A stretch of DNA of 64,000 nucleotides from contig NZ_CP113916.1 of the NCBI RefSeq assembly GCF_029395455.1, positions 1,426,001-1,490,000 of the forward strand. The letters are read 5' to 3'. The notes beneath the pieces are model-generated. The model had not been told where the DNA came from. It saw only the letters and a list, made by a program, of their open reading frames with translations, and did no database searches. Shown in pieces: positions 16,885 through 26,160 of the stretch. A program made the position numbers and the translations under genes. Numbering within the stretch: the first letter of the stretch is position 1; each line of letters begins with the position of its first letter. The DNA comes from Lactobacillus sp. ESL0785 (GTDB lineage: Bacteria; Bacillota; Bacilli; Lactobacillales; Lactobacillaceae).

Positions 16885-17211
16885 CTAACAAAACTTAACG
16901 GCTGTACCATAAGCAACTACTGATTGCATATCGCTACCAATTGAGCCTGAATCAAACCTCATCATGACGACTGCATTAGCTCCTTTTTCTTCGGCTGCTG
17001 TTCGCAAACGGTCTAATGCTTGGATTCGTGCTTTTTCTAACATTTTAGTATAACTACGGATTTCACCGCCAACCATTGACTTTAAGCCAGCTCCTAAATC
17101 CTTAAACATATTTTTGGACTGAGTTGTCATCCCAAAGACTTCGCCTAAAACTTCATAGTCCTGATTCGGAATTCTTTCAGTCGTTGTTACTAAAATTTGC
17201 TTTGTACTCAT
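16885..17211 (-). CDS. YbjQ/UPF0145 family heavy-metal-binding-like protein
   Basis: 108 residues. [22 protein letters not shown] at the N-terminus, [19 protein letters not shown] and the C-terminal [28 protein letters not shown] are diagnostic of the UPF0145 (YbjQ) family, which assembles into pentameric rings in crystal structures. No enzymatic role is established for the family. It is monocistronic between tyrS and tRNA-Thr. Confidence 0.9.
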   Translation of the reverse strand: MSTKQILVTTTERIPNQDYEVLGEVFGMTTQSKNMFKDLGAGLKSMVGGEIRSYTKMLEKARIQALDRLRTAAEEKGANAVVMMRFDSGSIGSDMQSVVAYGTAVKFC

Positions 17212-17365
17212 TAATTATCTTCTAAAATATATTCTAATATATTTTAAGTATATATTATCAGCTGAAGATTTTAAATATATTTAGAAAATTTATTATGGGC
17301 TTTTTTAATTAACCGTGACGACTACCAAGGCAATTACGAATACCATATAAAGTAAAAACAAATTA

Positions 17366-18628
17366 TTATTTAATTGTCACTAAAGTATACTTCTTCTTAC
17401 CTTTACGGACAATGACATATTTGCCAGCGAAAGCTTTGTTTGGATCAACATCAAAGTCAACCGATTGCTCACGATCACCATTAATGTAAATTGCGCCATT
17501 CTTAATGTCTTCACGAGCTTGCCGCTTAGAAGGCTCAACCTTAGTATCAACCAAAAAGTCAACAATATTCTTACTTTCAGAACCTGCTTCAGCAGCTGGT
17601 GCACTCTTTAGACCTTCTTCAATTTGCTTAACTGACAAGTTCTTAATGTCACCAGAAAATAGCGCATCAGTAATCATTTGTGCTTCTTTTAATCCAGTTT
17701 CACCATGAACGAACTTCGTTACTTCTTCAGCCAGCTTCTTTTGTGCTGCCCGTTTCCATGGCTCTTTTTCTGTTGCTTCAGCCAAAGCATCAATTTCTTC
17801 ATGACTGAGGAAAGTAAAGTACTTCAAATATTTAACAACATCACGGTCATCTTGATTAATCCAGAATTGGTAGAACTCGTATGGACTGGTCTTTTCAGGA
17901 TCAAGCCACACAGCACCACCAGCAGACTTACCAAACTTAGTGCCATCAGCCTTCAGCATTAGCGGAATAGTTAAGCCAAAAGCTTGCTTATCTTGGCCTT
18001 CCAGCTTATGAATGAGATCAATACCAGCTGTAATATTCCCCCATTGATCACTACCACCAATCTGCATCTGCACACCATGGTCCTTATTTAGATGATAAAA
18101 ATCAATGGCTTGCAAAATTTGATAAGAAAATTCAGTAAAGGAGATCCCATTTTCTAACCGACTAGCAACAACATCTTTGTTTAACATGTTATTAACTTGG
18201 AAATGCTTACCATAATCACGCAAGAAATCAATCAAACTCAGCTTGTCTAGCCATTCAGCGTTGTTCACAATTTCAAAGTTTTCTGTACCAAACAAATTCT
18301 CCATTTGCTTAGTTAATGAAACTTCATTTTCATGTAACTTCTTTGCACTTAATAAAGTCCGCTCAGACTTACGACCAGAAGGATCACCAATTGTCCCAGT
18401 ACCACCACCAATAACAATTACAGGATGATAACCAGCAAGTTGAAATCTCTTCAAGATCATAAAAGGAATGAGATGTCCAATATGCAGAGAATCACCCGTT
18501 GGGTCAGTACCACAATACAAAGCCAAGTCATCATGATCTTTTAAATATTGCCGTAAACCTGCTTCATCTGTTTCTTGATTAATGGCACCACGCCATTTCA
18601 AATCTTCTAAAATATCAAAATTTGCCAT
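17366..18628 (-). CDS. tyrS: tyrosyl-tRNA synthetase
   Basis: 420 residues from the ATG at 18628, chosen because TTGGAGGA lies directly upstream; the longer frame begins inside the T-box terminator. The class I synthetase motif HIGH appears as SLHIGHLIPFMIL, and the KMSKS equivalent as KFGKSAGGAVWLD. The Tyr-binding YxxxQ...D region reads YQILQAIDFYHL with GGSDQWGNI. A C-terminal S4 domain (SKRQAREDIKNGAIYINGD) completes it. It charges tRNA-Tyr, and expression is governed by the T-box leader upstream. Confidence 0.96.
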   Translation of the reverse strand: MANFDILEDLKWRGAINQETDEAGLRQYLKDHDDLALYCGTDPTGDSLHIGHLIPFMILKRFQLAGYHPVIVIGGGTGTIGDPSGRKSERTLLSAKKLHENEVSLTKQMENLFGTENFEIVNNAEWLDKLSLIDFLRDYGKHFQVNNMLNKDVVASRLENGISFTEFSYQILQAIDFYHLNKDHGVQMQIGGSDQWGNITAGIDLIHKLEGQDKQAFGLTIPLMLKADGTKFGKSAGGAVWLDPEKTSPYEFYQFWINQDDRDVVKYLKYFTFLSHEEIDALAEATEKEPWKRAAQKKLAEEVTKFVHGETGLKEAQMITDALFSGDIKNLSVKQIEEGLKSAPAAEAGSESKNIVDFLVDTKVEPSKRQAREDIKNGAIYINGDREQSVDFDVDPNKAFAGKYVIVRKGKKKYTLVTIK

Positions 18629-18639
18629 TGTTATTCCTC

Positions 18640-18858
18640 CAACAAAAAACGTCCCTAGGTTCATCAGAACCTAGGGACGACTAAATTATTTTCTAGCCGT
18701 GGTACCACCCACGTTTGTGCTAATTAAACACCTTTATGGTCTTTACGGGAACCACCCAACTCGTATTTCGCTAAAAATCTTCGACCTGTCTAGCTTACAC
18801 CAACCGCTAGTTCTCTGAACACTGAATCGAAGTGCTACTTAATCTTTATTATAAATGA
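18640..18858 (-). promoter_or_regulatory. tRNA-Tyr T-box leader of tyrS
   Basis: On the minus strand the conserved T-box GTGGGTGGTACCACGG is at about 18700-18716. An AG-box region (GGTTGGTGTAAGCTAG) lies upstream. The specifier region reads GAAATACGAG, in which TAC is a Tyr codon. The leader ends in a terminator, CGTCCCTAGGTTC / GAACCTAGGGACG followed by T6 (18644-18680). Uncharged tRNA-Tyr should stabilise the antiterminator. Confidence 0.93.
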
Positions 18859-18895
18859 TAATACTAATTTATTTTTAATTAGTCAATGTTTTTTA

Positions 18896-21868
18896 TTATT
18901 TATAAAAACCAGGTGCTTTTAAGCCATAAGCTTTACCAGATGTCATATCATACTGAATCATTTCATAATCAGCTAACAACTTCTGTTGCTTCTTCGTCAA
19001 TTTCTTAGGATCAACCATTTTACCTTGACGGTTAACCAAGTTAAAGCCCTTATCACCACTAAAGTTAATAGTAATTGCTGGTAACTTCTTATGTACTTCT
19101 GTCAATAATGCTTGATATGGCGTAACTTTAGAATCAGTCTGTTGCAACATCATTGCAATAAAGTCACTGGTATTGACGTAATTATTAGCTTTACGGGACA
19201 ATCTAGTCTTAGCACCATGATCACGTGCATACTTATTTGAGTAAATAAAGTAGCGTGTAGAATGCATTTGCACTGGATATTTATCCGTATAGCTTTGTGA
19301 CAGAATACTTGGATAGTGATCACCATAGAAGACTAACGTAATTGGCTTCCTAATCTTATCAATCTGTCGAATAAACTTCTTCACAGCCTTATCAGTATAC
19401 TGTGTCCCCTTAACATATGTTGCCATCTGCTCACGATCAGCAGCTGACTTAAATAAGTCACCGGTAATTTTACCCATGTACTCATTCTTCGGGTACCAGT
19501 TATTGTACGGCATATGGTTTTGAATTGAAATCAAATTAATGAATTGGCCACCTTTACGGGCCTTAACTTGTTTTAAGCCATTTGCATAGGTTGTAAAGTC
19601 AGAATTATAGCCACTTCTACCTAACTTCTTTTGGTCAATAATCTTGTACCCCGAACCGAGATAAACAAATTTATCAAACTTAAATCTATGGTAATCTTCC
19701 ATTCTTGAGTAGTAAGTACCAATAAATGGGTGAATTGCAGATTTGTAATCAAAGTTCATCCCAATTGTTGGATAGAAACTATAATTTGGCACAACCTGAA
19801 CATATGGTGTCAAGTTAGACTTAAACATCCCCATGTTCAAACCTGTTAGAGTTTCCCATTCCATATTGGCAGTACCACCACCATAACCAGCACTAAGCAT
19901 CGTACCATACGTTGAACGGGACTTCATTGATTGAATAAACTTAACTGGATTTGGTGCCGAGCGATCAATCTTAATTGTTGGAAAAGTATACGGATCAACA
20001 AAACTTTCACTTAAGTTAAAGATAATTGTCTGCTTATTTACATCGTTCTTCCGCGTCTTATTAATCTTAGCAGCAACCTTAGTATACTTCTTATCTAATT
20101 GATTAATCGTTGAAGATGAATAACCCGTTGGTTGATTCATAATTTGTAAATCAATATAATTCAAAAAGTTTAATACTGGACCGTTAACCTGAATATCACG
20201 CTCAGGACTACTGAACTTCTGCTTATTATCAAAGCCGTGACTAACATGTGAAATAAAGCCACCATCGTGATTAAACCGTAGTGGTGTCATGAACAAGACT
20301 AAACTAAGTAGTGCCCAGATACCACGACGTTTCCATGATCCCCGCTTCTTAATCGGATGTTTACGTTCTAAAAAGACATCAATGAGAATCACAAGAACTA
20401 GGGCAATTAAAATCGCAATAACCATGTTCTTACCGACCATTGGCAATAACGTCTTCCAGTTGACGATTTCACTTAGCTCAGTTGGATAAATTGGCTCACC
20501 ACGTAAAGTTAACTTAATCTTGTTGGCAACAGCCCAACCAATCGCAATTACACTAACTAGAACATTAGAGGTCCAATAACGCGTTGTAATAAAGTATAGA
20601 ACTGAGAATAACGCATCGAGGAAAATTGTCGTTAATATAATTGCAAAAAACTTGGTTCCAAGCAAATAAACAATTGCATTAATATTTTTCGCCGTACTAA
20701 TTTGAATACGTAAATTATCGGATTCAATTAAGAAAGAAGCAAAACTTAAGATATAGAACCATGTCCAAGTAAGTAAGTTGATTTTATTAGTAACAACCCA
20801 CCTAGTAACAACTGCCCACATCTTTTCACAAATTTTGGCTAAATTAGTCTCATGATCTAAGTAATTAATAACCCGTACTGCTGGCTTAAACTTAAACAAG
20901 TAGCGATCCAAAAGAAGGTACCACAAAACAGCAATAACCATCATCACTACAAGCATGATTAACTTATTGATGGTTGAAGATTCAGTAATCTTGAATGAGT
21001 TCATGAAATGATGTGAAATCGGTGCATCCATAAACATAATTACTGGAATAAAGTAGTACATCTCCCGGCTGCTAAAGGATACAATTATCTTTTTGAATAG
21101 TAAGAAAACTGCTAACACCATCAAAAACATAAACGGTGATGTTTGATTATTCAGAAATTCTCTATTCCAATAACCACTATTATTACCAGAAATTATTTGC
21201 GACCAATAAACGGCATCAAAACCTGGTACCCCAATCAAGACAACAAAAAATGATACCAAACCTGCAACTAATGACCAAAGCAAAGTTTTGCGACTAATTG
21301 TAATATTTGCCAAAAACATTCCCCAGGCAAAAAATAAAATCAAATAAATACCGTAAACCGAATATTGGAACAACAAACTTCCGGCACTTAATGCAAAACC
21401 AAGTAGTGTCATGATACTCAGTACTAGCAGATTTTGCTTATTAGTTAATTTGTGCTGCAAATCATACAAATATGGCTGCACCAATAAACTAAAAAACAAG
21501 CCAGCAAACAGCACTGATGTACTAGTGATAATTGGGAATAGCATTCCCCAAACACGCCACATATTGAAGCTGCCTGGTGACTTAAAGAAAAACAACAGGT
21601 AATAAATAATTAATGTTGTAACTCCCAACAGCCAAAACTTAAAGCTTTCACTCGCATGCTCTTTTTTCTTGCTATAAACCGCCCCAAAGATCATGGGAAC
21701 AATAATCATCGTCGCATTATTCAGCATATTAGGCACAAACCGTATAAATGAATAAGGCGTTCTAGACGCTATTCCCTTTAAATTAAACATCTGAACTAAC
21801 ATCAAGAAAGTCGCAACTAACAGACAAATAATCTGTACAGCTTTTAACGTTTTCTTATTTTTACTCAT
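18896..21868 (-). CDS. LtaS-like membrane sulfatase-fold phosphoglycerol transferase, very large
   Basis: 990 residues against about 640-700 for typical lipoteichoic acid synthases. Roughly the first 530 residues hold about a dozen or more hydrophobic helices; the C-terminal part is an extracellular alkaline-phosphatase-like domain. Active-site elements are Glu621 (NLSESFVDP), Thr666 as likely nucleophile (GGGTANMEWE) and Asp850-His851 (YGDHYPS). LtaS-family enzymes move glycerophosphate from phosphatidylglycerol to a polymer or glycolipid. It lies 35 bases behind a PlsY-like gene and an LCP ligase, so it probably builds or decorates an envelope polymer. The extra helices suggest a modified membrane role. 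Confidence 0.85.
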   Translation of the reverse strand: MSKNKKTLKAVQIICLLVATFLMLVQMFNLKGIASRTPYSFIRFVPNMLNNATMIIVPMIFGAVYSKKKEHASESFKFWLLGVTTLIIYYLLFFFKSPGSFNMWRVWGMLFPIITSTSVLFAGLFFSLLVQPYLYDLQHKLTNKQNLLVLSIMTLLGFALSAGSLLFQYSVYGIYLILFFAWGMFLANITISRKTLLWSLVAGLVSFFVVLIGVPGFDAVYWSQIISGNNSGYWNREFLNNQTSPFMFLMVLAVFLLFKKIIVSFSSREMYYFIPVIMFMDAPISHHFMNSFKITESSTINKLIMLVVMMVIAVLWYLLLDRYLFKFKPAVRVINYLDHETNLAKICEKMWAVVTRWVVTNKINLLTWTWFYILSFASFLIESDNLRIQISTAKNINAIVYLLGTKFFAIILTTIFLDALFSVLYFITTRYWTSNVLVSVIAIGWAVANKIKLTLRGEPIYPTELSEIVNWKTLLPMVGKNMVIAILIALVLVILIDVFLERKHPIKKRGSWKRRGIWALLSLVLFMTPLRFNHDGGFISHVSHGFDNKQKFSSPERDIQVNGPVLNFLNYIDLQIMNQPTGYSSSTINQLDKKYTKVAAKINKTRKNDVNKQTIIFNLSESFVDPYTFPTIKIDRSAPNPVKFIQSMKSRSTYGTMLSAGYGGGTANMEWETLTGLNMGMFKSNLTPYVQVVPNYSFYPTIGMNFDYKSAIHPFIGTYYSRMEDYHRFKFDKFVYLGSGYKIIDQKKLGRSGYNSDFTTYANGLKQVKARKGGQFINLISIQNHMPYNNWYPKNEYMGKITGDLFKSAADREQMATYVKGTQYTDKAVKKFIRQIDKIRKPITLVFYGDHYPSILSQSYTDKYPVQMHSTRYFIYSNKYARDHGAKTRLSRKANNYVNTSDFIAMMLQQTDSKVTPYQALLTEVHKKLPAITINFSGDKGFNLVNRQGKMVDPKKLTKKQQKLLADYEMIQYDMTSGKAYGLKAPGFYK

Positions 21869-21903
21869 GTTTCTAGTATATCCTCACTAAAAAATATTCT
21901 CCA

Positions 21904-22521
21904 TTACTTCATATTTATACCCAATTTTCGCTTAATCGTGTATAAAACATCAACCTTTTTACCTTTACCAGCAAAAAAATCTTGGAGATCAAATCTAAAC
22001 TTAAAAGCCATAATCAGCGTCATCGCTAACAACAATATTCCAGCTTCTCTAACTCGAATTAACTCATACAGACTAAATATTATCATAAATACTAACGGCG
22101 GAATCGTCAAATTCTGTAATAAAATCATAACAATTAATGCCAGAAGTAAAGTCAGCGCACCAGCACGTAAGTCATAAATTACAGCTAAAAGAGCTGCTAC
22201 AGTTACTCCTTTACCACCTTGAAAATTATTCCAACAAGGAAAGCAATGTCCCAGAGTTAACCCTAAGCCAGCATAAAGCAAATTAATTGCCCCTGGTAAA
22301 AAATAATGAACAACCAGCAGCGCAACAGCGGTTTTGCCTAAGTCGCCCGCGCAAGTTATTATACCCCATTTTTTACCAAAAACAGCACCTACATTAGCAG
22401 TCCCCGGATTACCGGAACCGACTTTAGTCGGATCTTGATGCAAGATAAAATGCCCAATTATTAGTGCAAATAAAAAATTGCCTAAACCATAACCGATTAA
22501 AAGTGCCCACAATCGTGCCAT
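21904..22521 (-). CDS. plsY: PlsY-like glycerol-3-phosphate acyltransferase
   Basis: 205 residues, five or six helices. PlsY motifs are visible: VGSGNPGTANVGAVFGKKWG (motif 1), GHCFPCWNNFQGGKGV (motif 2) and a C-terminal region rich in basic residues. PlsY transfers acyl from acyl-phosphate to glycerol-3-phosphate. Motif 2 has CWNN where the housekeeping form usually has a hydrophobic residue and Lys, so this may be a second, specialised copy. It overlaps the LCP gene stop by one base (TAATG). Function as a membrane acyltransferase is likely; exact acceptor unsure. Confidence 0.8.
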   Translation of the reverse strand: MARLWALLIGYGLGNFLFALIIGHFILHQDPTKVGSGNPGTANVGAVFGKKWGIITCAGDLGKTAVALLVVHYFLPGAINLLYAGLGLTLGHCFPCWNNFQGGKGVTVAALLAVIYDLRAGALTLLLALIVMILLQNLTIPPLVFMIIFSLYELIRVREAGILLLAMTLIMAFKFRFDLQDFFAGKGKKVDVLYTIKRKLGINMK

Positions 22522-23642
22522 TAATTATCATCTTCCTCCTGTGAACTTTGACTTTGATAATTGGGATCAATTGTATAATTTTGTGTTGCTGGATCCATAA
22601 AATTAAAACCTTGTGCCGTATTTTGTTTATTTTGATAAGTTTCATTATTATTAATTGGCTCAAGTGATAATCCTAGTTCTCCACGTACGTAATCTGACAC
22701 TCGCTGTAATTCCTTAGTCGATTGTACTTGATAAGAAGCATCATCAATTGTCGCGTTATGACCATGTAAATAATCGTTTTCAACGGTTTTAGTTGAACTT
22801 CGATAATTAAGCGCAATTTCTTCTAAAGCCTTGAAGGTCAAATTAGTCTTAACATTACCCGAAATTGCTGTTAAAACCGAATTTAGCTTAGCCAAAGTAT
22901 TTAATGACACTGAACGCTTAATTAAAGTAGTAATTACCTGACGCTGACGCTTTTGCCGACCGTAGTCACCTTGAGGATCATCATAGCGCATTCTAGAATA
23001 AGCAAGAGCACCACCGCCACCCATATGGGTTAATTGATTTTTCTTAAAAACATAGCCGCCGTATTCAAAACTGAGCGTTGGTCGAAGATAAATTCCGCCA
23101 ACATAACGAACCAGCCGCATAATACCGCGCATATTAACTAGTGCATAATATTTAATCGGCACATTAATCAATTGTGCAACACTGGCCATCGTCATTTTGG
23201 CACCACCCAAAGAATAGGCTGCGTTAATCTTTTCAGTCTTAAATTGCGACGTACCAACCATTTGCGCCATTGTATCCCGTGGAATTGACATCAATGTATA
23301 CCGCTTCTTCTGCGGATTAACCAGCGCTAAAATAATTGTGTCGGTATTACCAAACTTTTCGGTACGATCAAGTGCCCCAGTATCAGTCCCTAATAATAAA
23401 ACGGCAAATTTCTTTTTACCATTAAACTCACCGGCATGAATTTGCACTTGGTTATTCTGATCATATGCATTGTCAATTGTCGTCTTAGTACGATAAAAAA
23501 CGTAAGCAGAATAAATAACGGCTGCTGTAACAATCAGCGCCATAATGCTTAACAGCCAAGTTACCAACCGTCGCTTCTTTTTATAGTCTTTTGCATGTAA
23601 TTCGACCCGACTTGCACGCGGGTGATTGTTATTGTGCTCCAT
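22521..23642 (-). CDS. LytR-CpsA-Psr (LCP) family glycopolymer transferase
   Basis: 373 residues from the ATG at 23642; an upstream TTG at 23657 is possible, and neither has a strong ribosome site. A cytoplasmic basic tail and one membrane anchor (TWLLSIMALIVTAAVIYSAYVF) precede the LCP domain: LLLGTDTGALDRTEKFGNTDTI, TLMSIPRDTMAQM, AYSLGGAKMTM and AYSRMRYDDPQGDYGRQKRQRQVI. The arginine and aspartate residues bind polyprenyl pyrophosphate. LCP enzymes attach teichoic acids or polysaccharides to peptidoglycan. It heads the LCP-plsY-LtaS-like operon. Confidence 0.92.
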   Translation of the reverse strand: MEHNNNHPRASRVELHAKDYKKKRRLVTWLLSIMALIVTAAVIYSAYVFYRTKTTIDNAYDQNNQVQIHAGEFNGKKKFAVLLLGTDTGALDRTEKFGNTDTIILALVNPQKKRYTLMSIPRDTMAQMVGTSQFKTEKINAAYSLGGAKMTMASVAQLINVPIKYYALVNMRGIMRLVRYVGGIYLRPTLSFEYGGYVFKKNQLTHMGGGGALAYSRMRYDDPQGDYGRQKRQRQVITTLIKRSVSLNTLAKLNSVLTAISGNVKTNLTFKALEEIALNYRSSTKTVENDYLHGHNATIDDASYQVQSTKELQRVSDYVRGELGLSLEPINNNETYQNKQNTAQGFNFMDPATQNYTIDPNYQSQSSQEEDDN

Positions 23643-23683
23643 AATTCTATTACCCAAATATTAATCAACAATGAATGTATTAT

Positions 23684-23714
23684 AGCAAAAAAAGCAAACC
23701 AATGCTGGTTTGCT
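23684..23714 (-). terminator. terminator of the mutarotase-like gene
   Basis: Minus strand AGCAAACC, loop AGCATT, GGTTTGCT followed by T7. Confidence 0.8.
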
Positions 23715-23744
23715 CACAACTTCTTATTAAAATCATTACTATCT

Positions 23745-24311
23745 CTAATTAAGTGTCATAGTTACTAGAAATTCATCATCGCTATCGCTTGCTAACTTTA
23801 CATCATTAACTGAAGCGATTACTTGTTCATTCTTAAGTGCCAAAGCAAAATTAGTTGAAGTCAATTTTAGTTTTGCTTTACGATCTGTCAATTCAACTTC
23901 ATTGACATTTTCACTGCTAATCCATTCATCTAAAATAGGTAACGTAAGTGATAATGAAAATGGCATTTCCTTATGTGAATTGTTCTTAACGTAACATTTA
24001 ATATCTATACGATTTCCTTCTAGTGCATACGTTAAAATAATTTCAAAATGATATGGAAATTTCTTATAGCTGACCGCATCGTCAATCAAAGCTAAGCTGA
24101 CTCTTGTATCTCCCTTGTCAACCACTGTCCAAGGTAACAGCGTTGCCCAATTTTCTTCTTGATCTGCCTTCTTAAAGGTAACTGCTAACTGCTTCTGATC
24201 AGTACTATTTTTGAGATAATCAACTTGATCATTTTGAGCCACAAAATTAACCATTCGTGCACCCTTCTCATCAATAGTAACTCGTAAAAGCGAATTTTCA
24301 ATTGTTTGCAT
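23745..24311 (-). CDS. short aldose-1-epimerase-like (LacX-type) protein
   Basis: 188 residues. The opening ENSLLRVTIDEKGARMVNF resembles the N-terminal strands of LacX-type galactose mutarotase-fold proteins, followed by alternating beta-rich sequence. It is much shorter than active aldose 1-epimerases (about 290-340), and I do not see the paired catalytic His and Glu. It may be a sugar-binding single-domain member or a trimmed paralogue. The start follows a GGAG-like sequence (GTTTGGAGTGAACT). It is monocistronic. Confidence 0.5.
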   Translation of the reverse strand: MQTIENSLLRVTIDEKGARMVNFVAQNDQVDYLKNSTDQKQLAVTFKKADQEENWATLLPWTVVDKGDTRVSLALIDDAVSYKKFPYHFEIILTYALEGNRIDIKCYVKNNSHKEMPFSLSLTLPILDEWISSENVNEVELTDRKAKLKLTSTNFALALKNEQVIASVNDVKLASDSDDEFLVTMTLN

Positions 24312-24632
24312 AGTTCACTCCAAACTTTCTCCCTCTTAGAAAATAGCACTTAAACAACCACCATGTCAATTTAACTTTATCTGTCTAGCCTTACCAACAT
24401 ATTTACTAAAAAATTCTATAAATTATATTATATGGAAGAAACAGTCGCTTTACTTAAAAGCCAAACTCTATTTCTTCATACTTTTAACCATTACTTAAGA
24501 AAAATGTTGAATATTATTAGCAATCTTAGGTTCAGTAACATATAATAAATTTGTTTCCAAGAATAATAAAATTAGTTTTTGGAACAAGTTAATAAAAAAG
24601 CGCACTCCAAGAAATTGGGGTGCCTTTTTTGG
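24312..24632. other. 320-base spacer
   Basis: It contains the HicB-gene terminator at 24597-24630 and a 37-codon plus-strand ORF at 24432-24545 (begins MEETVALLKSQTLF) with no ribosome site, so I do not call it a gene. The rest is AT-rich without a recognisable signal. Confidence 0.5.
24597..24630 (-). terminator. terminator of the HicB-like gene
   Basis: Minus strand AAAGGCACCCCAA / TTGGAGTGCGCTTTTTT with minor mismatches and a clear T run. Confidence 0.75.
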
Positions 24633-24920
24633 CTAAATTTCGTAATTAATCCGATCACGTGAAGCTTCCGTCAAGTCAGCTGAAACTGGTGCAACAAAAG
24701 AACCATCATCGGCCAATTCAATTTCATTTTCATTGCTGACAGCCGGTAATACTTCTTTATTATATAAACGACTAGCAAGTGTATCAGCAGCCATCTTTAG
24801 CGATTCCCGTAAGCCTTCACCCTCAGTAATCGCGCCTTTAACATCTGGAAAGCTAATGACATAGACGTCATTTTCGAGCGGCCTAAAAATTGCCGGATAA
24901 GTTACAATTTTATGATCCAT
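24633..24920 (-). CDS. HicB-like antitoxin-fold protein without a HicA partner
   Basis: 95 residues. YPAIFRPLENDVYVISFPDVKGAITEGEGLRESLKMA is the partial RNase-H-fold domain of HicB proteins (typically FPDLPGCxTxGxxxEEAL). The C-terminal half continues with the ADDGSFVAPVSADL segment common in Firmicutes HicB-like proteins, without an obvious DNA-binding helix-turn-helix. No HicA-like ORF of about 60 codons lies on either side. It is a solitary family member whose function is unknown. The ribosome site AGGAGG precedes the ATG. Confidence 0.8.
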   Translation of the reverse strand: MDHKIVTYPAIFRPLENDVYVISFPDVKGAITEGEGLRESLKMAADTLASRLYNKEVLPAVSNENEIELADDGSFVAPVSADLTEASRDRINYEI

Positions 24921-25111
24921 TAAGAATCCTCCTTGATTTTACACTGGTACTTAATATCATAATATACCCAAAATGACAAAATAGCTCATGAATTTATGAC
25001 TTTTTTAATTTCAATTTAAATTATTTTATCATTATTTAATGGCAATTGCTCCTACTATTCAAAAGAATTATAATTGGTAAAGTATTACATATCATTTAGG
25101 AGGAATTTATA

Positions 25112-26041
25112 ATGAAAATCGTGATTGCTGGTTCTGGCGCAATGGGTTTACGATTCGGCTTATTACTCAAACTTGGAGGTAACGATGTTACTTTAGTTGA
25201 TGGTTGGGATAAAAATATCGCCGCTGTTAGACAAGACGGCGTCAAAGCTGAAATTGACGGCCAAATAATTAACACCAAAATACCAATTTATAACACAAAT
25301 GAAGTTTCTAACCAAGTAGAAAAAGCAGATTTAGTAATTGTCTTTACCAAATCAATGGGATTAGAAGCAATGCTCAAAAATATTAGCTCAGTTATCAGTA
25401 AAAATACTTACATTCTTTGTTTGCTTAACGGCTTAGGTCATGAAGATGTACTTAAAAAATACGTTGCCGAAGATCATATCGTCATGGGCGTCACAATGAA
25501 TGCCGCAAGCATGCCACACCCCGGAGAAACTAAATTTGATGGCAATGGTCAAACCGAACTGCAGTGTCTCAATGCCAGCGGCCAAGAAGAAGTGCAAAAG
25601 ATTGTTGACGTCTTTAATAAAGCTAAAATTGCAACTGTTTACAGTGAAAATGTTCTCTACTCTATCTGGCGTAAAGCATGTGTTAACGGCGTTGTTAACT
25701 CAGTTTGTGCTCTTCTAGAAGGAACAACTGTTGATTTTGGCAAAGCTAAAAATGCTGATCACATTACCCGAACAATCGTTGATGAATTTGCCGATGTTGC
25801 TGAACGTGAAGGGATTTATCTTGATCGCAAAGAAGTAGTTGCTCATGTTGAAAGTACTTGGACAATGGATCACTATCCATCAATGTATCAAGACTTAGTT
25901 GTCAACCACCGACTAACAGAAATTGATTACATCAATGGTGCTGTTTACCGTAAAGGATTAAAGTATAGCGTGCCAACACCGTATTGTGCCTGCATTACCA
26001 ACTTAATCCATGCCAAAGAAGACATGTTAAACGTTAAATAA
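25112..26041 (+). CDS. panE: 2-dehydropantoate 2-reductase family (PanE/ApbA) ketoacid reductase
   Basis: 309 residues. N-terminal Rossmann motif GSGAMGLRFG, then VFTKSMGLEAML and LNGLGHED in the NADP domain. The C-terminal domain has the catalytic-lysine region SIWRKACVNGVVNSVCALLEG followed by HYPSMYQDL and EIDYINGAV. PanE reduces ketopantoate to pantoate; many lactic acid bacterial members act instead as D-2-hydroxyacid dehydrogenases on branched ketoacids, which I cannot separate here. AGGAGG precedes the ATG. The gene is monocistronic with its own terminator. Confidence 0.88.
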   Translation: MKIVIAGSGAMGLRFGLLLKLGGNDVTLVDGWDKNIAAVRQDGVKAEIDGQIINTKIPIYNTNEVSNQVEKADLVIVFTKSMGLEAMLKNISSVISKNTYILCLLNGLGHEDVLKKYVAEDHIVMGVTMNAASMPHPGETKFDGNGQTELQCLNASGQEEVQKIVDVFNKAKIATVYSENVLYSIWRKACVNGVVNSVCALLEGTTVDFGKAKNADHITRTIVDEFADVAEREGIYLDRKEVVAHVESTWTMDHYPSMYQDLVVNHRLTEIDYINGAVYRKGLKYSVPTPYCACITNLIHAKEDMLNVK

Positions 26042-26049
26042 AACAAGCA

Positions 26050-26088
26050 AAAAATCCCCCAATTCGAAATTGAATTGAGGGATTTTTA
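26050..26088 (+). terminator. terminator of the panE-like gene
   Basis: AAAATCCCCCAATTC, loop GAAAT, GAATTGAGGGATTTTT. Strong stem and T run. Confidence 0.85.
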
Positions 26089-26160
26089 TGTGAGAAATAA
26101 TCTATTTATGCTAAGAAAAATTGAGTAAAAATTCCTGCCAAAATATTTCTGGAAGTTTTT

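Noticed and set aside
24432..24545. 37-codon ORF beginning MEETVALLKSQTLF
   Set aside because: No ribosome site, no recognisable family and no conserved context; probably chance or a relic.
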